NCBI GenBank assembly: GCA_016179685.1
Contig: JACPCR010000068.1
Coordinates: forward strand, 1-64,000
Origin: Planctomycetota bacterium
Lineage (GTDB): Bacteria > Planctomycetota > PUPC01 > JACPCR01
Reading direction: 5' to 3'
Length of the DNA stretch: 64,000 nt
Part shown: positions 25,088-32,993 of the stretch, piece by piece
Layout of the letters: the number at the start of each line of letters is the position of its first letter
How positions within the stretch are numbered: position 1 is the first letter of the stretch
The notes under the pieces: generated by a model
Database searches by the model: none
What the model was told of the DNA's origin: nothing
Seen by the model: only the letters and a program-made list of their open reading frames with translations
Made by a program: the position numbers and the translations under genes

Positions 25088-26208
25088 TGAGAATCACTCG
25101 GATCACGGCCGTCCCGGTGCGGATCGAAGTTGTTCCCCGCATGGTCATTGTTTCTTCGCTGGGGCGGCACGCCAGTTCCCGTTACCTGGTGGTTCGTGTG
25201 GAGACCGATGAGGGCATGGAAGGGGCCGGAGAGGTGAATGCCATGCCGCGCTGGAGCGGGGAGACCGCGGCAGGTGCGAAGGTTTTCATCGACACGATCC
25301 TGTCGCCAATGCTCCTGGGGGCGGACCCGTGCGACTTGGAGAACGCTGCGGCCCGGATCGGCGATGCCGCGCCCGGGAACTGGTTTGCCAAGGCAGGCGT
25401 CGAGATGGCCCTCTGGGACCTGCTGGGGAAGCAGGAAAGCAAGCCGGTCTACGAATTGCTGGGAGGCGCGTGCCACGCGAAGGCGCTGAAGTCCCGAGTG
25501 TCCATCGCTGCGGTGGGGCCTGAGGAGGCTGCGCGGCACGCGGCGGACCGGGTGGCCGAGGGCTTCGAGAACATCAAGGTGAAGATCGGCGGCGATGTCC
25601 GCGCCAGCGTGGAGCGCGTGCGGGCCGTGCGCGAGGCCATCGGACCCCGGCCGCGGCTCTCCGTGGACGGCAACGGCGGGTTCAACGCGCCCGATGCCAT
25701 CCAGGCCATCCGGGCCATGGAACGTGACGATCTGGTTCTGGCGGAGCAGCCGACGCCGAGGGGCGACATTTCGGGACTCGCCGAGGTCCGCCGCCACATC
25801 GGGGTGCCCCTGATGGCCGACGAGTCCGTTTTCGATCTCGACCAGGCCCGCGAGATCATCGCTCGAGACGCCGCGGATATCCTCAGCATCTACCCGGGCA
25901 AGAACGGCGGCCTGTCCGTCTCCCGGGCGATCGCCCGGCTCGCTGCGGACCACGGCCTCGCCTGCGCCATCGGGTCGAATCTGGAGTGGGACCTGGCCAC
26001 CGCGGCCATGGCGCACCTCGCCGTTTCGACCCCCGCCGTTTGCGGGGAGAAATACTCGGGCGACCTAGTGGGGCCCCTTTACCATCTCGATCGGATCGCC
26101 CGGAATCCCGTGCGGATCGAACGCGGAACGACCTTCGTTCCAGAGGGGCCGGGCCTGGGCGTCTGCGTGGATTGGGAAAAGGTCGAACGCCTGAGCTGTA
26201 ACGTGTAG
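25087..26208 (+). CDS. mandelate racemase/muconate lactonising enzyme family protein
   Basis: A 373-residue enolase-superfamily enzyme, expected to abstract a proton alpha to a carboxylate, typically as a sugar-acid dehydratase or racemase. N-terminal capping domain ITAVPVRIEVVPRM... is followed by the barrel with ENIKVKIGGD (KxK motif), SVDGNGGF (first metal ligand Asp), LAEQPTPRGD (second ligand Glu) and MADESVFDLD (third ligand region, Asp-Glu). The ATG coincides with the end of a hairpin arm and lacks a visible ribosome site. It is followed after 52 bases by a DapA-like gene, and is divergent from a Gfo/Idh/MocA gene. The three form a plausible sugar-acid catabolic cluster. Confidence 0.85.
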   Translation: MRITRITAVPVRIEVVPRMVIVSSLGRHASSRYLVVRVETDEGMEGAGEVNAMPRWSGETAAGAKVFIDTILSPMLLGADPCDLENAAARIGDAAPGNWFAKAGVEMALWDLLGKQESKPVYELLGGACHAKALKSRVSIAAVGPEEAARHAADRVAEGFENIKVKIGGDVRASVERVRAVREAIGPRPRLSVDGNGGFNAPDAIQAIRAMERDDLVLAEQPTPRGDISGLAEVRRHIGVPLMADESVFDLDQAREIIARDAADILSIYPGKNGGLSVSRAIARLAADHGLACAIGSNLEWDLATAAMAHLAVSTPAVCGEKYSGDLVGPLYHLDRIARNPVRIERGTTFVPEGPGLGVCVDWEKVERLSCNV

Positions 26209-26260
26209 TTTTCCGGTGGCGGAAGCTCCTCTTCCGCCCGGGACGGCCGAAGGAGGCGTC

Positions 26261-27151
26261 ATGGACATCGGGAAGATTCGGGAGCGTTTCCGGGGCATCG
26301 TCGTGTTCACGGTAACGCCGATGCGGGAGAAATCGGGCCGCGTCCTCGTCGACGTCGAAGGCGTGAAGATCAACCTGGAGGCTTTGGCGCAGGCGGGTAT
26401 TCCGGCCGTCGTGGTGTGCGGGGGCGTGGGCGAGTTGTGGCATCTCAGCGAGGCGGAACACGCCGAGGTGGTCCAGGCCGCGGCTCGGCAGGCTGCGGAC
26501 CGCCTCATCGTCTTCGCCGGAGTCCATGGCCGTATCGACTCGTCCATCGAGCAGGCCCGCCGGGCCGAAAAGGCCGGGGCCCATGGCGTCCTCCTCTTCC
26601 CCGATGACGAGGCCGTGCCGACCCGCGAGGCCCTCTTGGACTATTACACCCGCGTGTCCAAGGCCGTCGGGATCGGCCTCATGCCCTTTCGAGCCGACGA
26701 CTCGGTCACCCTTGAAGTGCTCCATCGGCTCGCCGACCTCCCTAACGTCGTGGCTCTCAAGGAGGAGAAGGAAAACATGGAGGACTTCCGGGAAATTGTC
26801 CTTTCCGTGGGCGGACGCCTGTCGGTCATTGGCGCGGGCGATGCGCTGGCGCCCTGCTACTTCGTCCTCGGGGCCGCTGGCCTCGCTTGCAGCCTCTCCA
26901 ATTTTCTGCCCGGCCTCTACCTCGAGATGTGGGAGGCCTCGCGCCGGTGGGATTATCAGCGTGTCATGAACATCCATGCCTCTCTCGCCGCCTTCACCGA
27001 ATTTCGACGCCGTTATGGCCTCAGCTTCCTCAAGGCCGCCCTCGAAATGCGCCAGCTCGCCGGAGGACCTTCCCGGTCCAGCCCGGCGCATATGTCCGAG
27101 ACGGACCGACAGACCCTGCGTGAGCTGCTGGAGCGAATAGAGGCCCGCTGA
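26261..27151 (+). CDS. DapA/NAL family aldolase-like protein
   Basis: A 296-residue class I aldolase-family barrel, related to dihydrodipicolinate synthase and 5-keto-4-deoxyglucarate dehydratase. The Schiff-base Lys lies in PNVVALKEEKENME. Two other expected catalytic residues are altered: the GTGE motif reads VCGGVGELWHLS (Thr replaced by Val), and the Tyr motif usually written YN reads GLMPFRADD. The first change removes the Thr of the proton-relay triad and the second its Tyr, so the reaction may differ from the usual members. The ATG has AAGGAGG at about six bases. It sits behind the enolase-superfamily enzyme and probably acts on its keto-deoxy product. Confidence 0.8.
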   Translation: MDIGKIRERFRGIVVFTVTPMREKSGRVLVDVEGVKINLEALAQAGIPAVVVCGGVGELWHLSEAEHAEVVQAAARQAADRLIVFAGVHGRIDSSIEQARRAEKAGAHGVLLFPDDEAVPTREALLDYYTRVSKAVGIGLMPFRADDSVTLEVLHRLADLPNVVALKEEKENMEDFREIVLSVGGRLSVIGAGDALAPCYFVLGAAGLACSLSNFLPGLYLEMWEASRRWDYQRVMNIHASLAAFTEFRRRYGLSFLKAALEMRQLAGGPSRSSPAHMSETDRQTLRELLERIEAR

Positions 27152-27481
27152 GTCCCCAAGTCCTCGCTCCCACAGCCTTCAGTCCTGAGCGTCTTGAGCA
27201 CGGAGGGATCAGGGGGAAGCGAGAAGCGGGGAGCAAGAAGCGGGCAGAATGGGACCAGGGACCAGGGACGAGACACTGACACCTGACATCTGACACCAGG
27301 ACTTTGAGAGCCTGCCCCGAAGCGAAGCGGGGGCTTGGGAGTTTGCCCCGAAGCAAGAAGCAGGGGCGCGGGCGGGGAATGGTGCCAGGGACAAGAGGGC
27401 CAGTGGACCAGCGGACCAGGGACTTCAGAATCCAGAATGGGTTAGGCGTGGCACAAGCGCCAAAACGCTCAGTCCATCTTT
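27152..27481. other. 330-bp intergenic region of low-complexity direct repeats
   Basis: No gene seen. It contains GGGACCA repeats (near 27249-27264 and again near 27409), GACACCTGACATCTGACACC (27278-27297), and two similar hairpin-prone blocks, GCCCCGAAGCGAAGCGGGGG near 27312 and GCCCCGAAGCAAGAAGCAGG near 27344. It separates the aldolase gene from the convergent vapC gene. Confidence 0.5.
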
Positions 27482-27916
27482 TCAAGGCGCCATGACGCGG
27501 TCCGCCAGGTCCGACGCCAGCCGCCGAAAATCATCAACGTTGAAGGTGTAGATTCGGTGGCAGTTCGCCTCACGCGCACATTCAAGGAGCAACGCATCAT
27601 AAATCCTACCCCCGGCCAGGGATTGGCGGCTACAAGCGTCGATAGCCGATAGATACATGGAGGAAGAGACAGAAACCAGGCGGAAGTGCGCCTGAATGTT
27701 CATCTCGACAAGACGCTGGGCCTCCAGAGGTAGGATTCTGGGTATCAGGGGCAGGGAGGTGAGGACCGAATAGGTCTCGGCCAGGCTATGGGTGGAGATC
27801 ACACCTTCATCGCGCCGATCCACCACGGATTGGAGGATTGCTCTGGCCCGAGCGTAGTGTGGATGGCGAAACACACTTCCGGCCACTAAGACTGATGTAT
27901 CGCAGAAGACCGTCAT
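27482..27916 (-). CDS. vapC: VapC-like PIN-domain ribonuclease toxin
   Basis: A 144-residue PIN-domain protein. The conserved acidic residues are visible: Asp in FCDTSVLVA at the N-terminus, Glu in HSLAETYSVLT, Asp in GRIYDALLLE, and the C-terminal FNVDDF strand. These form the metal-dependent ribonuclease site of VapC toxins. The ATG overlaps the stop of the upstream AbrB-type gene by four bases (ATGA), the normal layout of a toxin-antitoxin operon. Full length for the family, no lesions seen. Confidence 0.9.
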   Translation of the reverse strand: MTVFCDTSVLVAGSVFRHPHYARARAILQSVVDRRDEGVISTHSLAETYSVLTSLPLIPRILPLEAQRLVEMNIQAHFRLVSVSSSMYLSAIDACSRQSLAGGRIYDALLLECAREANCHRIYTFNVDDFRRLASDLADRVMAP

Positions 27917-28179
27917 CGCAGCGAGCGTGCCAGATCGGTGTTTCGCTGTTCACGGGCCATCTCGATGGCGCCGAGAAGGTCCCCGGAAGACTCCCCGTGA
28001 TGGACCAGCAGGCCATCCTGCTCGACGAGGCCAAGCGGACGAGACTGGGGCCGGAGGACGATGCCGTCAGAACGGATTTCGAGTTCGAGCACGGAACCCC
28101 GGACGAGTTGAAACTGTTTTCTGACCGGCAGAGGGATGACGAGCCGGCCAGCCGCATCTATGGAAATAGTTTTTTTCAT
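27913..28179 (-). CDS. vapB: VapB-like AbrB/MazE-type antitoxin
   Basis: An 88-residue protein with an N-terminal swapped-hairpin DNA-binding domain (KKTISIDAAGRLVIPLPVRK, then RGSVLELEIRSDGIVLRP) and a flexible C-terminal toxin-binding tail. It should bind its own promoter and neutralise the overlapping PIN toxin. The frame is open upstream, but the ATG at 28179 gives the normal family start. No ribosome site precedes it; instead a consensus promoter places the transcription start within one or two bases of this ATG, so the mRNA is probably leaderless. Confidence 0.85.
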   Translation of the reverse strand: MKKTISIDAAGRLVIPLPVRKQFQLVRGSVLELEIRSDGIVLRPQSRPLGLVEQDGLLVHHGESSGDLLGAIEMAREQRNTDLARSLR

Positions 28180-28186
28180 GCCATTG

Positions 28187-28215
28187 AATATACCAAATAC
28201 CATTATTAATGTCAA
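28187..28215 (-). promoter_or_regulatory. consensus sigma-70 promoter of vapBC, predicting a leaderless mRNA
   Basis: On the minus strand TTGACA (28215-28210), a 17-base spacer and TATATT (28192-28187). Counting six to seven bases on gives a start at about 28180, directly at the ATG at 28179. Confidence 0.75.
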
Positions 28216-28260
28216 AAATAGGAACAAATCCCGGAATTGCATCAGCGAACCGCAATCCAG

Positions 28261-28313
28261 TAGACGCGTTCGCATAGACGCGTTCGCAAGTGCACCCGCA
28301 CTTACGAACGCGT
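28261..28313. repeat. 14-bp duplication and 16-bp-arm palindrome
   Basis: TAGACGCGTTCGCA is present twice in tandem (28261-28274 and 28275-28288). The second copy forms the left arm of a palindrome, 28278-28293 with 28298-28313, loop ACCC and one C/T difference. Same family as the palindromes at 57287-57324 and 63491-63524. Confidence 0.75.
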
Positions 28314-28740
28314 TACTTTATGAAATCCCTCCCTCCCGTAGCTGACCATTATCCACAATTGACACCGTGGGCTGAACAGCCGAGCTTTAGCCGGCTCCCT
28401 GTTTGCCGCCATCTTCAGGTGATGGCTGGAGGGCAAAGGGCGACAGAGCCGATTTCAGTCGGGCTTCTCGAGTAGGATTCATCCAACCCTCCGGAGCAGC
28501 GCCTGAAGGCATGCACGAGAAGGCCGCTGAAGCGGGCTGAATCTGCTCTCTTGCCCATTTCCCCACCAGTTAAAGCTGGTGGCAAACGGGCATCCGACTA
28601 AAGTCCGGCTAAGAAAAAACCAAACTCAGGGTGCTACCTAGTGTCCAAGTGACAGGCTTCCTGTGAGGAAGCAAGGAGATCGTTTCTCATCGCCAATGAA
28701 AGCATCGCAAGTTGCGAAAGGCGATTTGCATTTAACCCTT
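28314..28740. other. non-coding region with REP-like hairpins
   Basis: No gene is seen. It contains two AAAG-looped stems close together, CCACCAG...CTGGTGG near 28574 and CCGACTAAAGTCCGG near 28596, and a GCTTCC/GGAAGC stem near 28656. TTGACACCGTGGG (28359-28371) and GTGTCCAAGTGACAG (28641-28655) match words at 20393-20422. Confidence 0.45.
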
Positions 28741-28768
28741 TTGCTGGTTAATGTTAAATTTTTAAAAT
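28741..28768 (+). promoter_or_regulatory. possible promoter of the outer-membrane transporter gene
   Basis: TTGCTG (28741-28746), 16 bases, TAAAAT (28763-28768) in a locally AT-rich stretch. A start near 28775 would exclude the TTG at 28769 as initiator and favours the ATG at 28853. Confidence 0.4.
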
Positions 28769-28852
28769 TTGCTTTCGGATACTTCACGGGCAAATGCGGG
28801 CAATCTTGGCGTCTGGAGATTTCTCTTGGTCTTGGCCCCCAGTGAGACTTTG

Positions 28853-30763
28853 ATGGGAGCGGGGATAGCGGGCAGAACAGTCTCAACAGCGAGGCCGCGG
28901 GCAATTCTTTTTCCGCTGGAAAAGGCTCCGCGGGCCAATCTGGCCCTCGATGCCCTGTCCCCTGCCCGGCGTGGCCGCCGGAGTGGACCGCCAGGCCGCA
29001 CAGGCCTCCAACTGGCCGTCCTGCTGATCCTGATGAGCTTTGGCGTGGCCCGCGCCGAGGAGCCGGTCCAGGACAACGCGGTCAAACAGGATCTGCGCCA
29101 GCTTCGAGAGGAACTGGAGCAGCTTCGCAAGGCCACCCGCGAACGCGAGGAACAGCTCCTTCAGCAAATCAACCTTCTCCGCGGTGAGTTGCTCCAGCTT
29201 CAGGACCATGTCGCCCGCGGAATGCCGCCCAAGAAACGGCTGGCCGTCACCGGCTTCAACGTTCAGGGCAGTACCCTCCCCAAGCAGGTGCTGGACGTTG
29301 TTCTCGATCCGCTGACGGAGAAACGGTTGACGGTCGAGGAACTCACCCAGGAGGTGAATCGGCTACTGAAGGAGGCCTACAACGCCATGGGCATCCGGGG
29401 CATCCAGGTCACCATTCCGCCCCAACCCATCACGGACGCTCCCATCGTGCTTCAGGTGGACGAGCCGCGGCTCGGCAAAATCCAGGTTCGGGGCAATCGT
29501 TTCTTCGGCGAGAAGAACATCGCTCGTTTCTTCGAGGACAAGATTGCCACCCCGGAAGGCATCCTGCAGGCCGGCAAGCTCGAGCAGCAGCTCGACCGCA
29601 TCAACCGGCATCCCGATCGCCAGGTCACCGCCCTGATGCAATCCGGGACGGAGGCGGGCACGATCGATCTGGCCTTCAACGTGAACGAGCGGAAGGCGCT
29701 GCATGGCCTTAGCCCGTTCCACTATGCCGCGGAGGTGAATAACGAGGGCACGCCGAACACCGGCCGCCTGCGTGTTCAGCATATCTTCCAGTACACGAAT
29801 GTTTTTGACCGCGACCAGACGGCCACCCTCCAGTGGCTTTTCAATCCCGAGGATTTCAACACCGTCCAGGTGATCGGCGGAAGCTATCAGGTCCCCATCG
29901 GGACGACCGACCACTCGTTTGTTCTCTACGGCGGGTACTCGGCGGTGGAGACGGCCGCGGTTCTAGAAGCCCTCGCCATCACCGGCGGAGGCTACACGAC
30001 CGGCGCCCAGTTTTCCTATACCCTGCCCAAGTTCTGGGAAATCCAGTCCAGCGTCTCTCTCGCCATGGAGTACATCCAGCTCAACAATTCACTCGAATTC
30101 GGGACCTTTTCCGCCATCGAGTCGGACGTCGGCATCCTGCCGGTCATCTTCCGTTACTCGCTGCTGCGCAGGGACGACAGCGGATCGACGCTGGGCAACT
30201 TTTCCATCCGCTACAATATCGAGGGCGTCGCCCCCCATGGCGAGCTCGAGGATTTCCGGGAGTTCCGGGAAGAGGCCACATCGTCCTTCATCACCTTTCG
30301 AGGCGGGCTCGAACGATATCACGCCCTGCCGCGGGACTTCAGCCTCCACATCCGATTCGAAGGCCAGTACTCGCCTGAAAACCTCATCCCCGCCGAGCAG
30401 TTCCGGCTCGGCGGATTCGACACCATTCGCGGGTATGAAGAGTCCGAACTTTCCGGCGATCGGGGCCTTTTTGTCCGAACGGAGCTCCTGTCACCCCGCC
30501 TTCCTCCTCTGATTTCCAGTTTTTACAAGACCCGGGAGAATCTTCAGGCGCTCCTCTTCATCGATTGGGGCTTTGCCCGGCTGTCCGATCCCCTCGAGGG
30601 CGAGCCGCAGACGACCGAAATTGGCGGCACGGGCGTGGGGCTGCGCTACCAGCTCACGGAATATTTCCTGGGACGGATCGATCTCGGATGGGCCTTGTAT
30701 GATGCCTCGATCACCAAGACTGGCGACACAAGCGTCCATTTCAGCGCCGAGTTGAGCTTCTAG
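28853..30763 (+). CDS. TpsB/ShlB-like outer-membrane POTRA-barrel transporter
   Basis: About 636 residues. A hydrophobic stretch LQLAVLLILMSFGVARAEE near residue 55 looks like a signal peptide with an unusually long N-region. It is followed by a coiled coil (LRQLREELEQLRKATRERE), then POTRA-like modules (KKRLAVTGFNVQGSTLPKQV; LGKIQVRGNRFFGEKNI). The C-terminal 350 residues are a 16-strand-type beta barrel with the FRLGGFDTIRGYEESELSGD motif of two-partner secretion transporters, ending in an aromatic residue (AELSF). By family knowledge it exports a partner protein across the outer membrane; no obvious TpsA partner lies nearby. The start is uncertain because only a TTG at 28769 and the ATG at 28853 are available. 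A perfect palindrome overlaps its stop. Confidence 0.8.
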   Translation: MGAGIAGRTVSTARPRAILFPLEKAPRANLALDALSPARRGRRSGPPGRTGLQLAVLLILMSFGVARAEEPVQDNAVKQDLRQLREELEQLRKATREREEQLLQQINLLRGELLQLQDHVARGMPPKKRLAVTGFNVQGSTLPKQVLDVVLDPLTEKRLTVEELTQEVNRLLKEAYNAMGIRGIQVTIPPQPITDAPIVLQVDEPRLGKIQVRGNRFFGEKNIARFFEDKIATPEGILQAGKLEQQLDRINRHPDRQVTALMQSGTEAGTIDLAFNVNERKALHGLSPFHYAAEVNNEGTPNTGRLRVQHIFQYTNVFDRDQTATLQWLFNPEDFNTVQVIGGSYQVPIGTTDHSFVLYGGYSAVETAAVLEALAITGGGYTTGAQFSYTLPKFWEIQSSVSLAMEYIQLNNSLEFGTFSAIESDVGILPVIFRYSLLRRDDSGSTLGNFSIRYNIEGVAPHGELEDFREFREEATSSFITFRGGLERYHALPRDFSLHIRFEGQYSPENLIPAEQFRLGGFDTIRGYEESELSGDRGLFVRTELLSPRLPPLISSFYKTRENLQALLFIDWGFARLSDPLEGEPQTTEIGGTGVGLRYQLTEYFLGRIDLGWALYDASITKTGDTSVHFSAELSF

Positions 30764-30809
30764 TTTTCCGGCTCAGAAGTGCGGAAGCACTTCTGAGCCG
30801 GAAAACTAG
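30760..30809. terminator. 23-bp perfect palindrome over the transporter stop codon
   Basis: Arms 30760-30782 and 30787-30809 are perfectly complementary around the loop GGAA. The left arm includes the TAG stop (30761-30763). No T-run follows, so it may stabilise mRNA 3' ends or terminate by structure alone. Confidence 0.7.
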
Positions 30810-30923
30810 CTGGAGAACCTCAAGTAATTGAAAATCGAGCCCGTGGCCGGCACGGCAACCGATCTTGCCAGCCTGCCGACGCCGGTCACCAGCAGCCCAT
30901 GTCCGCGCCCGGAGAAGAGTCCC

Positions 30924-32117
30924 ATGTCCGCACGACCCAAGATTGCCGCTCTGGCCACGATCGTCCACAAGTACTCCCATGCCCAGCACTTCGTGGACCG
31001 CTTCCTCGAGGGCTACGGATGGAACGGCCGGCATCATCGGCCGCCCATGGACCTTGTCTCGCTCTACGTGGACCAGATCGGGGAGAACGACCTGAGCCGC
31101 GCCCGGGCCCAGCGCTTCCCCGGCACAAGAATCTATCCCACTATCGCCGAAGCTCTAACGCTCGGGGGCAGCCGGCTCGCCGTCGATGGCGTCCTCCTCA
31201 TCGGGGAACATGGAAACTACCCGAGGAATGAGAAGGGCCAGACCCTCTACCCGCGCTACGATTTTTTCATGCAGACCGTCAAGGTCTTCGAGGCCAGCGG
31301 CCGCTCCGTCCCCGTCTTCAATGACAAGCATCTCTCCTGGAGCTGGGACCAGGCGAAGGAGATGGTCGAGATTTCCCGCAGGCTGGGATTCGCCTTTATG
31401 GCCGGATCGAGCCTGCCGGTGACCTGGCGTACGCCTTCACTCGAGATGCCGCTGGGATGCCGGATCGAGGAGGCGCTCTGCGTCGGCTATGGCGGACCGG
31501 ACAGTTACGACATTCACGCCCTGGAAACGGTCCAGTGCATGGTCGAGCGCCGAGACCGGGGCGAGACCGGAGTCGAGTGGCTTGAAGCCTACCGCGGCGA
31601 CCGCTTCTGGCGGGCCCACCACGAGCGGGTCTGGTCCCGGGAACTCTTCGAGGCCGCCCTCTGCCGCAGCCATACGCTCCAGCCCGCTCGAGCAGGCTTC
31701 AATCATGTCCTGCCCACCCTGGACGAGTTGAAAACGCTCGTGAAGGACCCCATCGCCTACCACTACGAGCACCGCGACGGGCTGCGCTGCACCATGATCC
31801 TCCTCAACGGGCTGGTCCAGGATTTCAATTTCGCAGCGCGGCTTCCGGACCGCGCCGACCCGTTCTCGACCCAGATGTACCTGCCTATGCCCCCGGGCCG
31901 AACCACGCTGGCCAACTTCTTCTCGCCTCAGGTCAACAACGTCGAACGGATGTTCCTCACCGGCAGGCCCAGCTACCCGGTGGAGCGCACGCTGCTGACG
32001 ACCGGATTGACCGCGGTCGGGGTGGACAGCCTGTTCTTGGGCCAGAGGAAGCTGGATACGCCTCACTTGGGGATCGCCTACCGCGCCACGGAGGAATCGA
32101 CGTTCTGGAGTTCCTAG
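30924..32117 (+). CDS. unknown protein, paralogue of 32994-34172
   Basis: About 397 residues, no signal peptide or membrane segment. The N-terminal half alternates strands and helices like a Rossmann fold, but without GxGxxG: IAALATIVHKYSHAQHFVD, MDLVSLYVDQ, PTIAEALTLGGSRLAVDGV and LLIGEHGNYPRNEKGQTLYP. Later conserved blocks are VFNDKHLSWSW, SSLPVTWRTP, LPLGCRIEEALCV and QCMVERRDRGETGVEW. All recur in the paralogue. The ATG at 30924 has GGAG nine bases before it. Its association with a Gfo/Idh/MocA gene downstream suggests carbohydrate metabolism, but the function is unknown to me. Confidence 0.65.
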   Translation: MSARPKIAALATIVHKYSHAQHFVDRFLEGYGWNGRHHRPPMDLVSLYVDQIGENDLSRARAQRFPGTRIYPTIAEALTLGGSRLAVDGVLLIGEHGNYPRNEKGQTLYPRYDFFMQTVKVFEASGRSVPVFNDKHLSWSWDQAKEMVEISRRLGFAFMAGSSLPVTWRTPSLEMPLGCRIEEALCVGYGGPDSYDIHALETVQCMVERRDRGETGVEWLEAYRGDRFWRAHHERVWSRELFEAALCRSHTLQPARAGFNHVLPTLDELKTLVKDPIAYHYEHRDGLRCTMILLNGLVQDFNFAARLPDRADPFSTQMYLPMPPGRTTLANFFSPQVNNVERMFLTGRPSYPVERTLLTTGLTAVGVDSLFLGQRKLDTPHLGIAYRATEESTFWSS

Positions 32118-32312
32118 CCCGGATTCCTACTCCCGGCGCGATGAGAAATCCCGGTTGCTCCCCCGGCTTGGAAATCGTGCGGCATTTCTCCCGAACCGAT
32201 GGGCCCGTGTGGTTACAGCCAAGGATGCTTTCAACAGAACGAAGTGACCCGTGTGCAGGGTGTCCAGCGAGGGACTACAATAAAATCATGTTCCTACTTG
32301 GAGCTAAGCCTG
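32118..32312. other. short intergenic region
   Basis: About 195 bases between the unknown gene and mosaic element copy B. No gene or clear structure is seen. Confidence 0.4.
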
Positions 32313-32472
32313 TAACATCTCCGAGTCCGCTAGCGCGGGCGCCCGGCGGAGATGTTGAAAGGTGTCCCGCCAGACTTGTCCCAGTGGGAGGCGGGTCGGG
32401 TGTCAGTTGATTCCTGAAACCTGAAAGTGACACCTTTTCGACCCTTGTTGGGTTGCGGGCTTCGCCCGCCTT
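32313..32472 (+). repeat. mosaic hairpin element, copy B
   Basis: Compact copy of the element at 20515-20805. The first stem is AACATCTCCG...CGGAGATGTT around a single degenerate GCGGGCGCCCGG unit. Then follow the GAAAGGTGTC...GACACCTTTTC inverted repeat and the right-end hairpin GCGGGC-TTC-GCCCGC. The stem bases differ from copy A (ACATCT in place of CTTCT) but remain paired, indicating compensatory change. Confidence 0.8.
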
Positions 32473-32499
32473 GAAATCCACCAGCCATCTCGTGAACCC

Positions 32500-32946
32500 A
32501 TGGGTGAAATTCGAGCCAGAGTCAGGCTGATCAACGCCGTAGATGAAGCCCTGGCACGGCGGGGGCAGATTTCCCAGGACCACGTGCGCCATTATGAAGC
32601 GGAAGCCCTGGTGGATACGGGCGCTATTCGTTCCGTGATCCCGGTCCATGTTTTGCAAAGTCTAGGCCTGGGTGTCCGCGGCCAGCGACTCGCCGAGTAC
32701 GCGGATGGGCGAAAAGAAGTTGTCGGCATCAGTGAGCCAGTCATTTTTGAGGTCCTTGGCCGGGACACCTTGGAGGAAGCCCTGATCTTGGGCGATGAAG
32801 TGCTTCTCGGCCAGACCGTGCTGGAGAAGCTGGATTTGCTGGCCGATAGCGCCAATCGCCGGTTGCTCCCGAATCCAGCTCATCCCGATCAGCCCGTGTC
32901 CAAAGTCAAAGCGATCGGTCCGGCGCGCCGAGGTCGCTCATCCTAA
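32500..32946 (+). CDS. clan AA (retropepsin-like) aspartic protease domain protein
   Basis: A 148-residue single-domain protein. The aspartic protease active-site motif is ALVDTGAIRSVIP, with the flap-side strand EVVGISEPVIFEVLGR and a second hydrophobic-hydrophobic-Gly motif EALILGDEVLLGQTVLEKL. This is the arrangement of single-lobe, dimerising retropepsin-like proteins found in bacteria, whose targets are mostly unknown. There is no signal peptide and no convincing ribosome site at the ATG. It lies between two paralogous unknown genes and just after a repeat element, so it may be an insertion into that cluster. Confidence 0.75.
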   Translation: MGEIRARVRLINAVDEALARRGQISQDHVRHYEAEALVDTGAIRSVIPVHVLQSLGLGVRGQRLAEYADGRKEVVGISEPVIFEVLGRDTLEEALILGDEVLLGQTVLEKLDLLADSANRRLLPNPAHPDQPVSKVKAIGPARRGRSS

Positions 32947-32993
32947 GTTTTTCCATGAAAAGAATCAGACAACACAGGAGATAGTGCTTTCCC

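Noticed and set aside
24868-26016. Long in-frame upstream extension of the 23857-24867 oxidoreductase
   Set aside because: The family start MAEYRAGIIGCGNMG with AAGGAG is at 24867; the extension is the complement of the enolase-superfamily gene.
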